Shown: in pieces, positions 34,282 to 43,785 of the stretch
How positions within the stretch are numbered: the stretch's first letter is position 1
Layout: every line of letters begins with the position of its first letter
DNA from: an uncultured Eubacteriales bacterium
GTDB taxonomy: Bacteria > Bacillota > Clostridia > Lachnospirales > Lachnospiraceae
Reading direction: 5' to 3'
NCBI GenBank assembly: GCA_900314555.1
Contig: OMVQ01000091.1
Coordinates: 1 to 64,000, forward strand
DNA: 64,000 nucleotides
Made by a program: the position numbers and the translations under genes
Notes under the pieces: generated by a model
Database searches by the model: none
Told to the model about the DNA's origin: nothing
What the model saw: the letters and a program-made list of their open reading frames with translations, nothing else

Positions 34282-34329
34282 TTCGTACGAATTCACTTGA
34301 ATACATTTAAGATACAATAACAATTACTG

Positions 34330-34361
34330 CAGGCTGTACGGGTTCCTGTACAGCCTGTTTT
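34330..34361 (+). terminator. Hairpin between thlA and crt
   Basis: CAGGCTGTAC (34330-34339) pairs perfectly with GTACAGCCTG (34348-34357), followed by TTTTA. It is probably a partial terminator that sets a higher level of thlA than of the downstream genes. No separate crt promoter is obvious. Confidence 0.75.
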
Positions 34362-34377
34362 AGAAAGGAAATTTATT

Positions 34378-35169
34378 ATGGAATTCATTAATTATGAAGT
34401 AGAAGGAATGGTTGGTATTATCACAATCAATCGTCCAAAGGCTTTAAATGCACTTAACAGCCAGGTATTAACAGAGTTAGATGAGACTCTTGACAATGTT
34501 GATACAAATACAGTAAGAGCATTAATTCTTACAGGCGCAGGTGAGAAATCATTTGTTGCAGGTGCAGATATCGGAGAGATGAGTACACTTACAAAGGCTG
34601 AAGGTGAAGCTTTCGGTAAAAAAGGTAATGATGTATTCAGAAAACTTGAAACATTCCCTATCCCAGTTATTGCAGCCGTTAATGGTTTTGCACTTGGTGG
34701 AGGATGTGAGATTTCAATGAGCTGTGATATCAGAATCTGTTCTGAAAACGCAGTATTTGGTCAGCCTGAAGTAGGTCTTGGAATTACACCTGGTTTTGGT
34801 GGAACACAGAGACTAGCTAGAATCGTTGGTGTTGGAATGGCTAAACAGATGATTTATACAGCAAGAAATATTAAAGCTGATGATGCATTAAGAATCGGTC
34901 TTGTTAATGCAGTATATCCATTAGAAGAGTTACTTCCTGCAGCTAAGAAGCTTGCTGAGACAATTGCTAAGAATGCACCAATCGCAGTTCGTAACTGTAA
35001 GAAAGCAATTAATGATGGTTTACAGGTTAATATGGATGAAGCAATCGTTATCGAAGAGAAATTATTCGGTGACTGTTTCGAAACAGAAGACCAGAAAGCA
35101 GGAATGGGCAACTTCCTTGAGAAAGATAAAGAAAAGAAATTAAAGGTTGTACCTTTCCAGAATAAATAA
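34378..35169 (+). CDS. crt: Enoyl-CoA hydratase / crotonase
   Basis: A 263-residue crotonase-family protein with the oxyanion-hole motifs KSFVAGADIGEM and AVNGFALGGGCEISMSCDIRI, the catalytic glutamates in EVGLGITPGFGGTQRL, and a C-terminal helical domain. It dehydrates 3-hydroxybutyryl-CoA to crotonyl-CoA. AAAGGAA precedes the ATG. It is followed by hbd, bcd and etfBA. Confidence 0.95.
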   Translation: MEFINYEVEGMVGIITINRPKALNALNSQVLTELDETLDNVDTNTVRALILTGAGEKSFVAGADIGEMSTLTKAEGEAFGKKGNDVFRKLETFPIPVIAAVNGFALGGGCEISMSCDIRICSENAVFGQPEVGLGITPGFGGTQRLARIVGVGMAKQMIYTARNIKADDALRIGLVNAVYPLEELLPAAKKLAETIAKNAPIAVRNCKKAINDGLQVNMDEAIVIEEKLFGDCFETEDQKAGMGNFLEKDKEKKLKVVPFQNK

Positions 35170-35286
35170 TATAATTAACATGCTAAATTTAATTATAGTG
35201 TCAAATGACATTATTATAAATTTATAATTACCATCAGAGATGATGGATAACAATTATCAATAATATTAAACTATGGAGGCAAAAAA

Positions 35287-36159
35287 ATGAAAGTTGGCGT
35301 TATCGGTGCTGGTACAATGGGCCAGGGAATCGCAAAAGCTTTCGCTCTTGTTGAGGGTTACACAGTAGCACTTTGTGACATCAAACAGGAATGGGCTGAA
35401 GGCGGAAAAGACAAGATTGCTAAAGGATATGCAAGACTTGTTGAAAAAGGAAAAATGAGTCAGGAACAGGTTGATGCAATTTTATCAAGAATCACACCAG
35501 GTCTTAAAGAAGATCTTTGTGCAGATTGTGATTTAGTTGTAGAAGCTGCTTTTGAAAACATGGAAGTTAAGAAGACAACTTTTGGCGAATTAGATAAAAT
35601 CTGTAAGCCTGAATGTGTTTTCGCTTCTAATACATCTTCACTTTCTATTACAGAAATCGGAAATGGTCTTACTCGTCCAATGATAGGTATGCATTTCTTC
35701 AATCCTGCTGATAGAATGAAATTAGTAGAAGTTATCGCAGGTGTTAATACACCAGACGAAACAGTTGCTAAGATTATCGAGATTTCTAAAGAAATCGGCA
35801 AAACACCTGTACAGGTTAATGAAGCTGCTGGTTTCGTAGTAAACCGTATCTTAATTCCTATGATTAATGAAGCTGCATTTATCAAAATGGAAGGTGTTTC
35901 AGATATCGCTGGTATCGATGCTGCTATGAAGCTTGGTGCTAACCATCCAATGGGACCACTTGAATTAGGTGATTTCGTAGGTTTAGATATCTGCCTTGCA
36001 ATTATGGATGTACTTTACAATGAAACAGGTGACAGCAAATATCGTGCATGCCCATTAATTCGTAAAATGGTACGTGGCGGTAACCTTGGTGTTAAATCTG
36101 GTAAGGGATTTTATGTATACAATGCTGATCGTACAAAAACACCAGTTGACGCTCAGTAA
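35287..36159 (+). CDS. hbd: 3-hydroxybutyryl-CoA dehydrogenase
   Basis: A 290-residue enzyme with N-terminal Rossmann motif GAGTMGQGIAKAFA, the VVEAAFENMEVK segment, the catalytic His in GMHFFNPADRMKLVEVI, NEAAGFVVNRILIPMINEA, and the C-terminal dimer domain ending GKGFYVYN. It reduces acetoacetyl-CoA with NAD(P)H. GGAGG lies 9 bases before the ATG. The 117-bp gap from crt is AT-rich without a clear terminator. Confidence 0.95.
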   Translation: MKVGVIGAGTMGQGIAKAFALVEGYTVALCDIKQEWAEGGKDKIAKGYARLVEKGKMSQEQVDAILSRITPGLKEDLCADCDLVVEAAFENMEVKKTTFGELDKICKPECVFASNTSSLSITEIGNGLTRPMIGMHFFNPADRMKLVEVIAGVNTPDETVAKIIEISKEIGKTPVQVNEAAGFVVNRILIPMINEAAFIKMEGVSDIAGIDAAMKLGANHPMGPLELGDFVGLDICLAIMDVLYNETGDSKYRACPLIRKMVRGGNLGVKSGKGFYVYNADRTKTPVDAQ

Positions 36160-36184
36160 TGCTCATTAAGGAGGAAGAAAACAA

Positions 36185-37342
36185 ATGGATTTTACTTTAA
36201 GCAAGAAACATGAAATGGCTAAAAATCTTTTCAAAGAATTTGCTGAAAACGAAGTTAAGCCACTCGCTCAGGAGACAGATGAAAACGAACAGTTTCCAGC
36301 AGAGACAGTTGCTAAAATGGCAAAATATGGTTTCCTTGGTATTCCAGTTCCAAAGGAATATGGCGGACAGGGATGTGACGTTTCAACATACGTTATGTGC
36401 GTAGAAGAATTATCAAAAGTATGTGGTACAACAGGTGTTATCGTATCTGCTCATACATCACTTTGCATTGACCCAATCTTAACATATGGTACAGAAGAAC
36501 AGAAACAGAAATATGTAGTACCTCTTGCAAAGGGCGAGAAGCTTGGTGCTTTCGGTCTTACAGAGCCAGGTGCCGGTACAGATGCCCAGGGTCAGCAGAC
36601 GAAAGCTGTATTTGATGAAGCAACAAATGAATGGGTATTAAACGGTTCTAAGTGTTTCATTACAAATGGTAAATATGCTGATGTTTACATTGTAATCGCT
36701 GTTACAGGAAAAGTTGAAAAACGTGGCCGTATGCAGAAAGAAATCTCTGCATTTATCGTAGAAAAAGGAACACCAGGATTCACATTTGGTACAAAAGAAA
36801 AGAAGATGGGTATCCGTGGTTCAGCAACATACGAATTAATATTTGAAGATTGCCGTATTCCAGCTGCAAACTTACTTGGACAGAAAGGTAAAGGTTTCGG
36901 TATCGCAATGCATACACTTGATGGTGGACGTATCGGTATCGCTGCACAGGCTCTTGGTCTTGCAGAAGGCGCTTTAGAGACAACAATCGCTTATGTTCAG
37001 GAAAGAAAACAGTTCGGCAGATCAATTGCTCAGTTCCAGAATACACAGTTCCAGTTAGCAGATATGGCTACTAAAGTAGAAGCTGCTAAATTATTAGTAT
37101 ATAAAGCTGCTAAAGCAAAAGAAACTCAGAAAGTTTACTCACTTGAAGCTGCTCAGGCTAAGTTATACGCTGCAGAAGTTGCAATGGAAGTAACTACAAA
37201 GGCTGTTCAGTTACATGGTGGATATGGTTATATCAGAGAATATGATGTTGAAAGAATGATGAGAGACGCTAAGATTACAGAAATCTATGAAGGAACATCA
37301 GAAGTTCAGCGTATGGTTATCGCAGCAAACATCATCAAATAA
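36185..37342 (+). CDS. bcd: Butyryl-CoA dehydrogenase
   Basis: A 385-residue short-chain acyl-CoA dehydrogenase: [22 protein letters not shown], the catalytic Glu in [17 protein letters not shown] (near 369), and [21 protein letters not shown]. With EtfAB it couples crotonyl-CoA reduction to ferredoxin reduction by electron bifurcation in butyrate-forming Clostridia. AAGGAGG lies 10 bases upstream of the ATG. Confidence 0.95.
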   Translation: MDFTLSKKHEMAKNLFKEFAENEVKPLAQETDENEQFPAETVAKMAKYGFLGIPVPKEYGGQGCDVSTYVMCVEELSKVCGTTGVIVSAHTSLCIDPILTYGTEEQKQKYVVPLAKGEKLGAFGLTEPGAGTDAQGQQTKAVFDEATNEWVLNGSKCFITNGKYADVYIVIAVTGKVEKRGRMQKEISAFIVEKGTPGFTFGTKEKKMGIRGSATYELIFEDCRIPAANLLGQKGKGFGIAMHTLDGGRIGIAAQALGLAEGALETTIAYVQERKQFGRSIAQFQNTQFQLADMATKVEAAKLLVYKAAKAKETQKVYSLEAAQAKLYAAEVAMEVTTKAVQLHGGYGYIREYDVERMMRDAKITEIYEGTSEVQRMVIAANIIK

Positions 37343-37359
37343 TTTAGGAGGTACTAATA

Positions 37360-38145
37360 GTGAAAGTTATCGTTTGTGTAAAACAGGTACCTGATACAAA
37401 GGGTGGAGTTCAGTTCAACCCAGATGGTACATTAAATAGAGCAGCAATGCTTACAATTATGAATCCAGATGATAAGGCAGGTCTTGAAGCTGCTCTTAGA
37501 TTAAAGGATCAGTACGGTGCAGAAGTTACAGTTGTCACAATGGGTCTTCCAAAAGCTGAAGATGTACTTCGTGAAGCTATGGCTATGGGCGCTGACAAAG
37601 GAATTTTAGTTACAGATAGAGTTTTAGGTGGTGCTGATACTTGGGCAACATCTACAACAATTGCAGGTGCATTAAGAAATCTTGACTATGATATTATTAT
37701 TACAGGACGTCAGGCTATCGATGGTGATACAGCTCAGGTTGGACCACAGATTGCTGAACATCTTGGAATCCCTGTAATCTCTTATGCTGAAGGTATTGAA
37801 GTTGACTGTGACAGTGTTATCGTTAAGAGACAGTACGAAGACAGACATCATATGCTTAAAGCAAAAATGCCTGTATTAATTACAGCACTTTCTGAATTAA
37901 ATGATCCTCGTTATATGACACCAGGTGGAATCTTTGATGCACTTGATGCTGAAATAACAGTATGGGGAAGAAATGACCTTAAAGATGTTAATGATGGAGA
38001 TCTTGGTCTTAAAGGTTCACCAACAAAGATTGCTAAAGCATCTGATAAAGTTCGTAAGGGCGCTGGTGAAAAAGTTGCATTTGACTCTGCAGAAGAATCA
38101 GTATCTTATATCATGGATAAGTTATTAACAAAACACATTATTTAA
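37360..38145 (+). CDS. etfB: Electron transfer flavoprotein beta subunit
   Basis: A 261-residue EtfB: KVIVCVKQVPDTKGGVQF start, MNPDDKAGLEAALRL, ITGRQAIDGDTAQVGPQIAEHLGIP and the final AEESVSYIMDKL. The bifurcating type binds an extra FAD between subunits. The start is GTG at 37360 with AGGAGGT upstream. It is directly coupled with etfA 20 bases downstream. Confidence 0.95.
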   Translation: MKVIVCVKQVPDTKGGVQFNPDGTLNRAAMLTIMNPDDKAGLEAALRLKDQYGAEVTVVTMGLPKAEDVLREAMAMGADKGILVTDRVLGGADTWATSTTIAGALRNLDYDIIITGRQAIDGDTAQVGPQIAEHLGIPVISYAEGIEVDCDSVIVKRQYEDRHHMLKAKMPVLITALSELNDPRYMTPGGIFDALDAEITVWGRNDLKDVNDGDLGLKGSPTKIAKASDKVRKGAGEKVAFDSAEESVSYIMDKLLTKHII

Positions 38146-38164
38146 TCAGAGAGGAGATTTAAAA

Positions 38165-39217
38165 ATGCAGAATATTAATTTAGAAGAATATAAAGGCGTA
38201 TTTGTCTTCGCTCAGCAGGTAGATAATGAAATAAGCAGTATTGCTTTAGAATTACTTGGAGAAGCAGGAAGACTCGCAAAACCATTAGAAACACAGGTTA
38301 CAGCAGTGCTTCTTGGATCAAATGTTGGAAATTTAACAGATAAGTTAGCTGAATATGGCGCTGACAGAGTTATCGTTGTTGATAATCCAGCACTTGAAAC
38401 ATATAGAACAGAGCCATATGCACAGGCTCTTACAGCTGTTATTAAAGAATTCAAACCAGAGATTATGTTAGTTGGTGCAACAGCAATCGGTAGAGATTTA
38501 GGTCCTACAGTATCTGCAAGAGTTGCAACAGGTCTTACAGCTGACTGTACATCATTAGAGATTGGTGATTTCCCAATCAATGCTATTCCTGGTAAAGAAC
38601 AGAAACATAATCAGCTTCTTATGACTCGTCCAGCTTTTGGTGGTAATACAATCGCAACAATCGCTTGCCCAGATCATAGACCACAGATGGCTACAGTACG
38701 TGCAGGTGTTATGCAGAAAGCTGATCCAAAGCCAGGCGCAAAAGCAGAAGTTGTTAACTTTGATGCAGGTTTAGTTGAAAACAACAAATATGTTGAGATT
38801 CAGGAAGTTATCAAAGCAGTTACAGAGACAGTAGATATTATGGATGCTAAGATTCTTGTATCTGGTGGTCGTGGTGTTGGTTCTGCTGAAAACTTCAAAC
38901 TTCTTGAAGAACTTGCAGAAGCTCTCGGCGGAGAAGTTTCTTGCTCAAGAGCAGTTACAGATAATGGCTGGTTACCAGTAGACCGTCAGGTAGGTCAGAC
39001 AGGTAAAACTGTTCGTCCACAGGTTTACTTTGCAATTGGTATCTCAGGTGCTATCCAGCACGTTGCAGGTATGGAAGAATCAGACCTTATCATTGCAATT
39101 AACAAAGACGAAGATGCTCCAATCTTTGACGTAGCAGATTACGGTATCGTTGGAGATTTAAACAAAATCGTTCCATTGTTAACAGCTAAAATTAAAGAAG
39201 CTAACGCAGCAAAATAA
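38165..39217 (+). CDS. etfA: Electron transfer flavoprotein alpha subunit
   Basis: A 350-residue EtfA: an N-terminal domain similar to EtfB, then the C-terminal FAD domain with ILVSGGRGVGSAENFKLLEELAEALGGEVSCSRAVTDNGWL, RQVGQTGKTVRPQVYFAIGISGAIQH and INKDEDAPIFDVADYGIVGDL. It is the last gene of the butyrate operon, ended by the hairpin at 39232-39276. The terminal enzymes for butyryl-CoA to butyrate are not in this window. Confidence 0.95.
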   Translation: MQNINLEEYKGVFVFAQQVDNEISSIALELLGEAGRLAKPLETQVTAVLLGSNVGNLTDKLAEYGADRVIVVDNPALETYRTEPYAQALTAVIKEFKPEIMLVGATAIGRDLGPTVSARVATGLTADCTSLEIGDFPINAIPGKEQKHNQLLMTRPAFGGNTIATIACPDHRPQMATVRAGVMQKADPKPGAKAEVVNFDAGLVENNKYVEIQEVIKAVTETVDIMDAKILVSGGRGVGSAENFKLLEELAEALGGEVSCSRAVTDNGWLPVDRQVGQTGKTVRPQVYFAIGISGAIQHVAGMEESDLIIAINKDEDAPIFDVADYGIVGDLNKIVPLLTAKIKEANAAK

Positions 39218-39231
39218 TTTTTAAAAATACA

Positions 39232-39276
39232 GATAACTCCATATATATTGCAAAATATTTATGGGGTTATCTTTTT
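39232..39276 (+). terminator. Terminator after etfA, close to the next gene's start
   Basis: GATAACTCCATA (39232-39243) pairs with TATGGGGTTATC (39260-39271), followed by TTTTT. The only purine-rich string before the next ATG (39287) is the GGGG inside this stem, so the terminator may also limit translation of that gene. Confidence 0.75.
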
Positions 39277-39286
39277 ATATAATAAT

Positions 39287-40414
39287 ATGCTAAGAAAATT
39301 AATTAATCACAAATTTAAAAAGAATACAATTATATGTATCGGAATTATAATATTTATTTCGGTACTTAATTTTATGTCTGTTTATATAAAAGGTTTTGCA
39401 GATATTTACAGGAAATATGTGTTTGTGCATATTTCTTCAGTATTTTCAAGGATAACAAATATATACAAGTATTCAGTTGGCGAAGTAATGATTACAATGT
39501 GTATTGTTATCGTATTAATAGGCTTAATTATATTTATTGCGGGCTTTATGAAGTATAAATGGCTTAAAAATTTAAGACGTATATACTTTAGAATTGTTGT
39601 ATATATCCTTATATTTATATATGCAACTGAAACACTTAACTGCTTTATTCTGTATCATACAACAACGATAGAAAACACTTTATATAAAGACATAGATTTA
39701 ACTTCGGATATATCAGATGGCGAGAGACTGATAAATGTATACAATGAGGTCGTTGATAACATTAATAAACTGTCTGCTAAAATGAAAAGAGATTCAGATG
39801 GCGAGTTGATTAAAGATTACAGTTATAATGAATGTAAGACTGCACTTAGAAATATTTCAGACAGATTTACCTGTCTTTCAGGCTATTATCCATCACCTAA
39901 AGAGATATATTATTCAGATATAATGACACAGCAATATCTTGCAGGAATATATTTTCCATTTTCAATGGAGGCAAATTATAACAAACTGATGTATATTTCG
40001 AATATGCCAAGCACAATCTGTCATGAATTAATCCATCTTAAGGGCTATATAAGAGAAAATGAAGCAAATTATCTTTCATTTGTCGCATGCATAGAATCAG
40101 ATAATGAATTTATACAATATAGTGGTTACCTCAGTGTATTTTATTATCTGTTAGATGATATCGAAACATATGCAACAGAAGAAGAGAAGGCGAATATGCA
40201 TAAAATCGATAAGAGAGCATATGACGATACTATTTTCGTTAAAGAAGAGGTATTTAACGAAATTGAAGAGAAATCTTTAGTATCGACAGATACACTTTCA
40301 GATGCTACAGATAAATTTATCGACAGCAGCCTTAAAATAAATGGAGTTTCTTCCGGGATGGATAATTATAATGAAGTTGTCCAACTGTTGATATTTTACT
40401 ATTTTGGTAACTAA
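39287..40414 (+). CDS. DUF3810 family membrane protein, metalloprotease-like
   Basis: A 375-residue protein with three N-terminal membrane segments (about 13-31, 60-83, 99-122) and a large extracytoplasmic domain. ICHELIHLKGYIRENEANYL (near residues 245-264) has the HExxH zinc-protease pattern followed by a downstream Glu, as in DUF3810. A peptidase activity has not been shown to my knowledge. The ATG at 39287 lacks a free ribosome site; no better start exists upstream outside the terminator. Expression may be low or conditional. Confidence 0.75.
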   Translation: MLRKLINHKFKKNTIICIGIIIFISVLNFMSVYIKGFADIYRKYVFVHISSVFSRITNIYKYSVGEVMITMCIVIVLIGLIIFIAGFMKYKWLKNLRRIYFRIVVYILIFIYATETLNCFILYHTTTIENTLYKDIDLTSDISDGERLINVYNEVVDNINKLSAKMKRDSDGELIKDYSYNECKTALRNISDRFTCLSGYYPSPKEIYYSDIMTQQYLAGIYFPFSMEANYNKLMYISNMPSTICHELIHLKGYIRENEANYLSFVACIESDNEFIQYSGYLSVFYYLLDDIETYATEEEKANMHKIDKRAYDDTIFVKEEVFNEIEEKSLVSTDTLSDATDKFIDSSLKINGVSSGMDNYNEVVQLLIFYYFGN

Positions 40415-40552
40415 TGCGATAACTCAGACTTCGTACACATATTACAATTAAAAATCTTTATTAAGTAAATTTCAAAATATGAACCTGATGAGTGTTATAT
40501 TTTAAAATGAGAAAAATGTTCTATAACAGTTTGGACAACTTCTAACAAGAAC

Positions 40553-40581
40553 TTGACAATTGAGTTGATGAAATATATAGT
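40553..40581 (+). promoter_or_regulatory. Strong sigma-A type promoter of ddh
   Basis: TTGACA (40553-40558), a 17-base spacer and TATAGT (40576-40581), about 65 bases before the ddh ATG. The rest of the gap from 40415 shows nothing else I recognise. Confidence 0.75.
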
Positions 40582-40645
40582 TTATATGTAAAAAATATGT
40601 ATAATGATGTACTAATGTAAAAATACATCAGGCATGGAGGTAAAA

Positions 40646-41632
40646 ATGAAAACAAGAATAGGTATACTTGGATACGGTAATTTAGGTCGCGGAATTGAAT
40701 GTGCAATTAAGCATAATGATGATATGGAGTTAGTTGCAGTATTTACAAGAAGAAACCCTGACGATGTTAAGATTTTAACAGAAAACGTTAAGGTATATAG
40801 TGTTAATGATGTAGAAGATTTTAAAGATAAAATTGACGTAATGATTCTTTGTGGTGGTAGTGCAACAGATTTACCAGAACAGACAAAGAAATATGCAGAA
40901 ATGTTCAATGTTATCGATAGTTTCGATACACATGCAAAAATTCCTGAACATTTCGCAGATGTAGATGCAGCCGCTAAGAAGAGTGGTAAAATCGGTATTA
41001 TCTCAGTAGGCTGGGATCCTGGAATGTTCTCATTAAACAGATTATATGCAAATGCAATTCTTACAAACGGAAGTGATTACACATTCTGGGGCAAGGGCGT
41101 AAGTCAGGGACATTCAGATGCTATCAGAAGAATTGATGGCGTATTAGATGGCAAACAGTATACAATTCCTGTAGAAAGCGCACTTGAAGCTGTAAGAAAT
41201 GGAGAGAATCCTGAACTTACTACAAAACAGAAACATACAAGAGAATGTTTCGTTGTAGCCGAAGAGGGTGCAGATAAAGCAAGAATCGAATCAGAAATAA
41301 AGAATATGCCAAACTATTTTGCTGATTATGATACAACAGTTCATTTTATTACAGAAGAAGAATTAAAGAAGAACCACAGCGGAATACCTCATGGTGGTTT
41401 CGTTATCAGAAGTGGTAAAACAGGCTGGAATGATGAAAATACACACATTATCGAATATAGCCTTAAACTTGATTCAAACCCTGAATTCACAGCTTCAGTT
41501 TTAGTTGCATATGCAAGAGCTGCAGCAAGATTAAATGCTGAGGGACAGACAGGTTGTAAGACAGTATTTGATATTGCACCTGCTTATTTATCAGCTCAGA
41601 GTGGCGAAGAATTAAGAGCGCATATGTTATAA
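40646..41632 (+). CDS. ddh: meso-Diaminopimelate dehydrogenase
   Basis: A 328-residue enzyme with Rossmann start KTRIGILGYGNLGRGIECAI, CGGSATDLPEQ, DSFDTHAKIP, SVGWDPGMFSLNRLYANAI and GKGVSQGHSDAIRRIDGV. It reductively aminates tetrahydrodipicolinate to meso-DAP in one step, bypassing the acyl routes. Together with dapA and dapB (44.7-46.4 kb) it completes the DAP path. ATG at 40646 has GGAGG 5 bases upstream; an in-frame ATG at 40634 lies in that ribosome site. Confidence 0.93.
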   Translation: MKTRIGILGYGNLGRGIECAIKHNDDMELVAVFTRRNPDDVKILTENVKVYSVNDVEDFKDKIDVMILCGGSATDLPEQTKKYAEMFNVIDSFDTHAKIPEHFADVDAAAKKSGKIGIISVGWDPGMFSLNRLYANAILTNGSDYTFWGKGVSQGHSDAIRRIDGVLDGKQYTIPVESALEAVRNGENPELTTKQKHTRECFVVAEEGADKARIESEIKNMPNYFADYDTTVHFITEEELKKNHSGIPHGGFVIRSGKTGWNDENTHIIEYSLKLDSNPEFTASVLVAYARAAARLNAEGQTGCKTVFDIAPAYLSAQSGEELRAHML

Positions 41633-41756
41633 GATAGTACATTTAGGTATTAAAACGACTTTTTGATATTTATATAACTTATAAATATTTATATGACTTT
41701 TAAGTATTTATCCGGACATAGGAATATAAAATAAAACAAGTTACAATTAACTAAAA

Positions 41757-41872
41757 CACCTCATTTAATATATAAAAACACATATTTATTTGTTAAGGTT
41801 TAACGTATGGACATAATTAAGCCTGTCGTTATTGCAAAGCAGATATATGTATTTAATATATTGAATGAGGTG
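41757..41872 (+). promoter_or_regulatory. Long-range stem that sequesters the subtilase Shine-Dalgarno
   Basis: CACCTCATT-AATATAT (41757-41773) is complementary to ATATATT-AATGAGGTG (about 41855-41872). The right arm includes GAGGTG (41867-41872), the ribosome site of the TTG start at 41880, and TTTTT follows. The 75-base loop has weaker inner pairings (ACACATAT/ATATATGT, AACG/CGTT). It is probably an RNA switch or terminator; the ligand, if any, is unknown. The rest of the gap from 41633 is AT-rich. Confidence 0.55.
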
Positions 41873-41879
41873 ATTTTTA

Positions 41880-42761
41880 TTGGACAGAATCAGAAAACAT
41901 TTTAATATAGATTATATCCATAATATGGGAATTACGGGCAAAAATATAGGTATAGCCGTATTAGATACCGGAATTTCTAATCATATAGATTTGAATGATA
42001 ATTTAGTATATTTTAAAGATTATATAAATATGCGAAAAACAGCCTATGATGATAACGGGCATGGTTCACATGTATCAGGAATAATCGCAGGAAATGGTTA
42101 TAAATCAAAAGGACGTTTCAAGGGAATTGCCCCTGATTCTAAGATAATAATGCTTAAATGTCTTGATAAAAACGGAAATGGAAAAATAGATAATGCAGAA
42201 AAAGGACTTGATTTCATTATAGATAACAGAGACAGATTTAATATAAGAATTGTAAATATATCTGTAGGTTCTATTAAGAAAACAGATGATAATGAAACGG
42301 AAAGGTTAGTTAAAGCAGTTGAAGAACTATGGAAACTTGGCTTTGTGGTAATAGTGGCTGCCGGCAATAACGGACCTGATAAGGGAAGTGTTACGGCACC
42401 CGGTAATGCTAAGAGTGTAATTACGGTTGGAGCAAGTGATGATAATATGGTATTGGGAAATGACAGAAGAAAGAATTATTCAGGCAGAGGTCCGACGGAA
42501 ATATGCGTAGTAAAGCCGGAAATTGTCTGTCCGGGTACAGGGATAATAAGCTGTAATAATAAAAATGGGTATTCAGCTAAGAGTGGAACTTCAATGGCTG
42601 TTCCAATTGTATCGGGAATTGTTGCATTAATGCTTGAAAGAAAGCCTGATTTAACTAATAAAGAGATTAAAAAGAAAATGTATGAAACTGCGATAGATGT
42701 TGGACTACCTAAAAATCACCAGGGGTGGGGCGAGATAAATGCAAGGCGGCTTATTCTGTAA
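41880..42761 (+). CDS. Intracellular subtilisin-like serine protease
   Basis: A 293-residue S8 peptidase with a complete triad: AVLDTGI (Asp near 30), DDNGHGSHVSGIIAG (His near 62), GTSMAVPIVSGI (Ser near 240), plus the oxyanion Asn in AAGNNGPDKGSV. There is no signal peptide and no propeptide of normal length, so it acts in the cytoplasm or needs another route out. The start is TTG with GAGGTGA 6 bases upstream, which is masked by an inverted repeat. It is flanked by ddh and an SSB-like gene with no functional link visible. Confidence 0.92.
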   Translation: MDRIRKHFNIDYIHNMGITGKNIGIAVLDTGISNHIDLNDNLVYFKDYINMRKTAYDDNGHGSHVSGIIAGNGYKSKGRFKGIAPDSKIIMLKCLDKNGNGKIDNAEKGLDFIIDNRDRFNIRIVNISVGSIKKTDDNETERLVKAVEELWKLGFVVIVAAGNNGPDKGSVTAPGNAKSVITVGASDDNMVLGNDRRKNYSGRGPTEICVVKPEIVCPGTGIISCNNKNGYSAKSGTSMAVPIVSGIVALMLERKPDLTNKEIKKKMYETAIDVGLPKNHQGWGEINARRLIL

Positions 42762-43061
42762 AATTCTAAATATATTTTTTATTATAGGATTCTAAATAAA
42801 ATTTATCTAATATCTTCGACACTTTTCTACATTTTATTGGATAAAAAATTGAAAAATATGTAATATCATTAAATTTAGGGGTTGTAATTTTTGCCAAAAA
42901 CGTATATATTTCAAGTGAGGTATGAAAATAATGAATAAGATTTCTTAAAAAATTTTCATATTATCAAAAAAAGTTATTCTAAAATCGTATATGAATGCAT
43001 ATACTGATAAAGATAAAATTATTTAAGAAACCTAACATGGTTACAGAAGGGAGAAATACAA
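42762..43061. other. 300-bp AT-rich intergenic region
   Basis: No reading frame or hairpin that I can support. TTCGACA at 42815-42821 is a reverse-strand match to the 0A-box core, possibly chance. The promoter of the SSB-like gene must lie here. GAAGGGAG precedes that gene's ATG. Confidence 0.4.
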
Positions 43062-43691
43062 ATGGTAGATAAGGTTATTGAAAACAACCGAGTAAGTATA
43101 ATAGGAGAGATTACATCTGAATTCAGGTACAGTCATCAGGTGTTTGGTGAGGGGTTCTATACCGTCGATGTCGCAGTCAACAGACTAAGTGATATGACGG
43201 ACACGATTCCATTATTGGTGTCAGAAAGACTTGTTGATGTTACACAGAACTATATTGGTCATCTGGTTGAAGCATCAGGTCAGTTCAGATCATATAACAA
43301 ACATGATGGAACACGTAATAAGTTGGTATTATCAATTTTTGTAAGAGACTGGCAGCTTGTTGATGAGAATGAAGAATCAGGAAAGACAAATCAGATTTTC
43401 CTCGATGGTTTCATATGCAAGTCACCGGTTTACAGAAAGACACCTCTTGGAAGAGAGATTTCTGATTTGCTTATTGCAGTAAACAGACCATATGGTAAAT
43501 CAGATTATATCCCATGCATTGCCTGGGGAAGAAATGCGAGATTTGCCTCATCTTTTGAAGTTGGTAAGAGAATACAGATATGGGGCAGAGTACAGAGCAG
43601 GGACTATGTTAAAAAAATTAATGAAACAGATACAGAGAAGCATACCGCATATGAAGTATCTGTCAGCAAATTAGAATATATCGACCAGTAG
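43062..43691 (+). CDS. Two-OB-fold single-stranded DNA-binding-like protein
   Basis: 209 residues with two OB-fold repeats. The first is about 5-98 (NRVSIIGEITSEFRYSHQVFGEGFYTVDVAVNRLSD). The second is about 108-205 (NQIFLDGFICKSPVYRKTPLGREISDLLIAVNRPYGKSDYIPCIAWGR-like). The second matches the SSB/PriB pattern well. It has no acidic C-terminal tip of the D-D-IPF kind, so it is not the main replicative SSB. Proteins of this type occur alone in Clostridia; their role is unknown. Confidence 0.8.
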   Translation: MVDKVIENNRVSIIGEITSEFRYSHQVFGEGFYTVDVAVNRLSDMTDTIPLLVSERLVDVTQNYIGHLVEASGQFRSYNKHDGTRNKLVLSIFVRDWQLVDENEESGKTNQIFLDGFICKSPVYRKTPLGREISDLLIAVNRPYGKSDYIPCIAWGRNARFASSFEVGKRIQIWGRVQSRDYVKKINETDTEKHTAYEVSVSKLEYIDQ

Positions 43692-43785
43692 ACATTTTTA
43701 TCATTTCAATACAGAGTTGCAAAATTTCAGAATATGTGCTATGGTATACAAAATTGATTATTGCTTATATAGATGAGGTATAGGA

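Noticed and set aside
43492..43674. 60-codon frame inside the SSB-like gene
   Set aside because: An overlapping alternative frame without a ribosome site; the enclosing gene has two OB-fold repeats.
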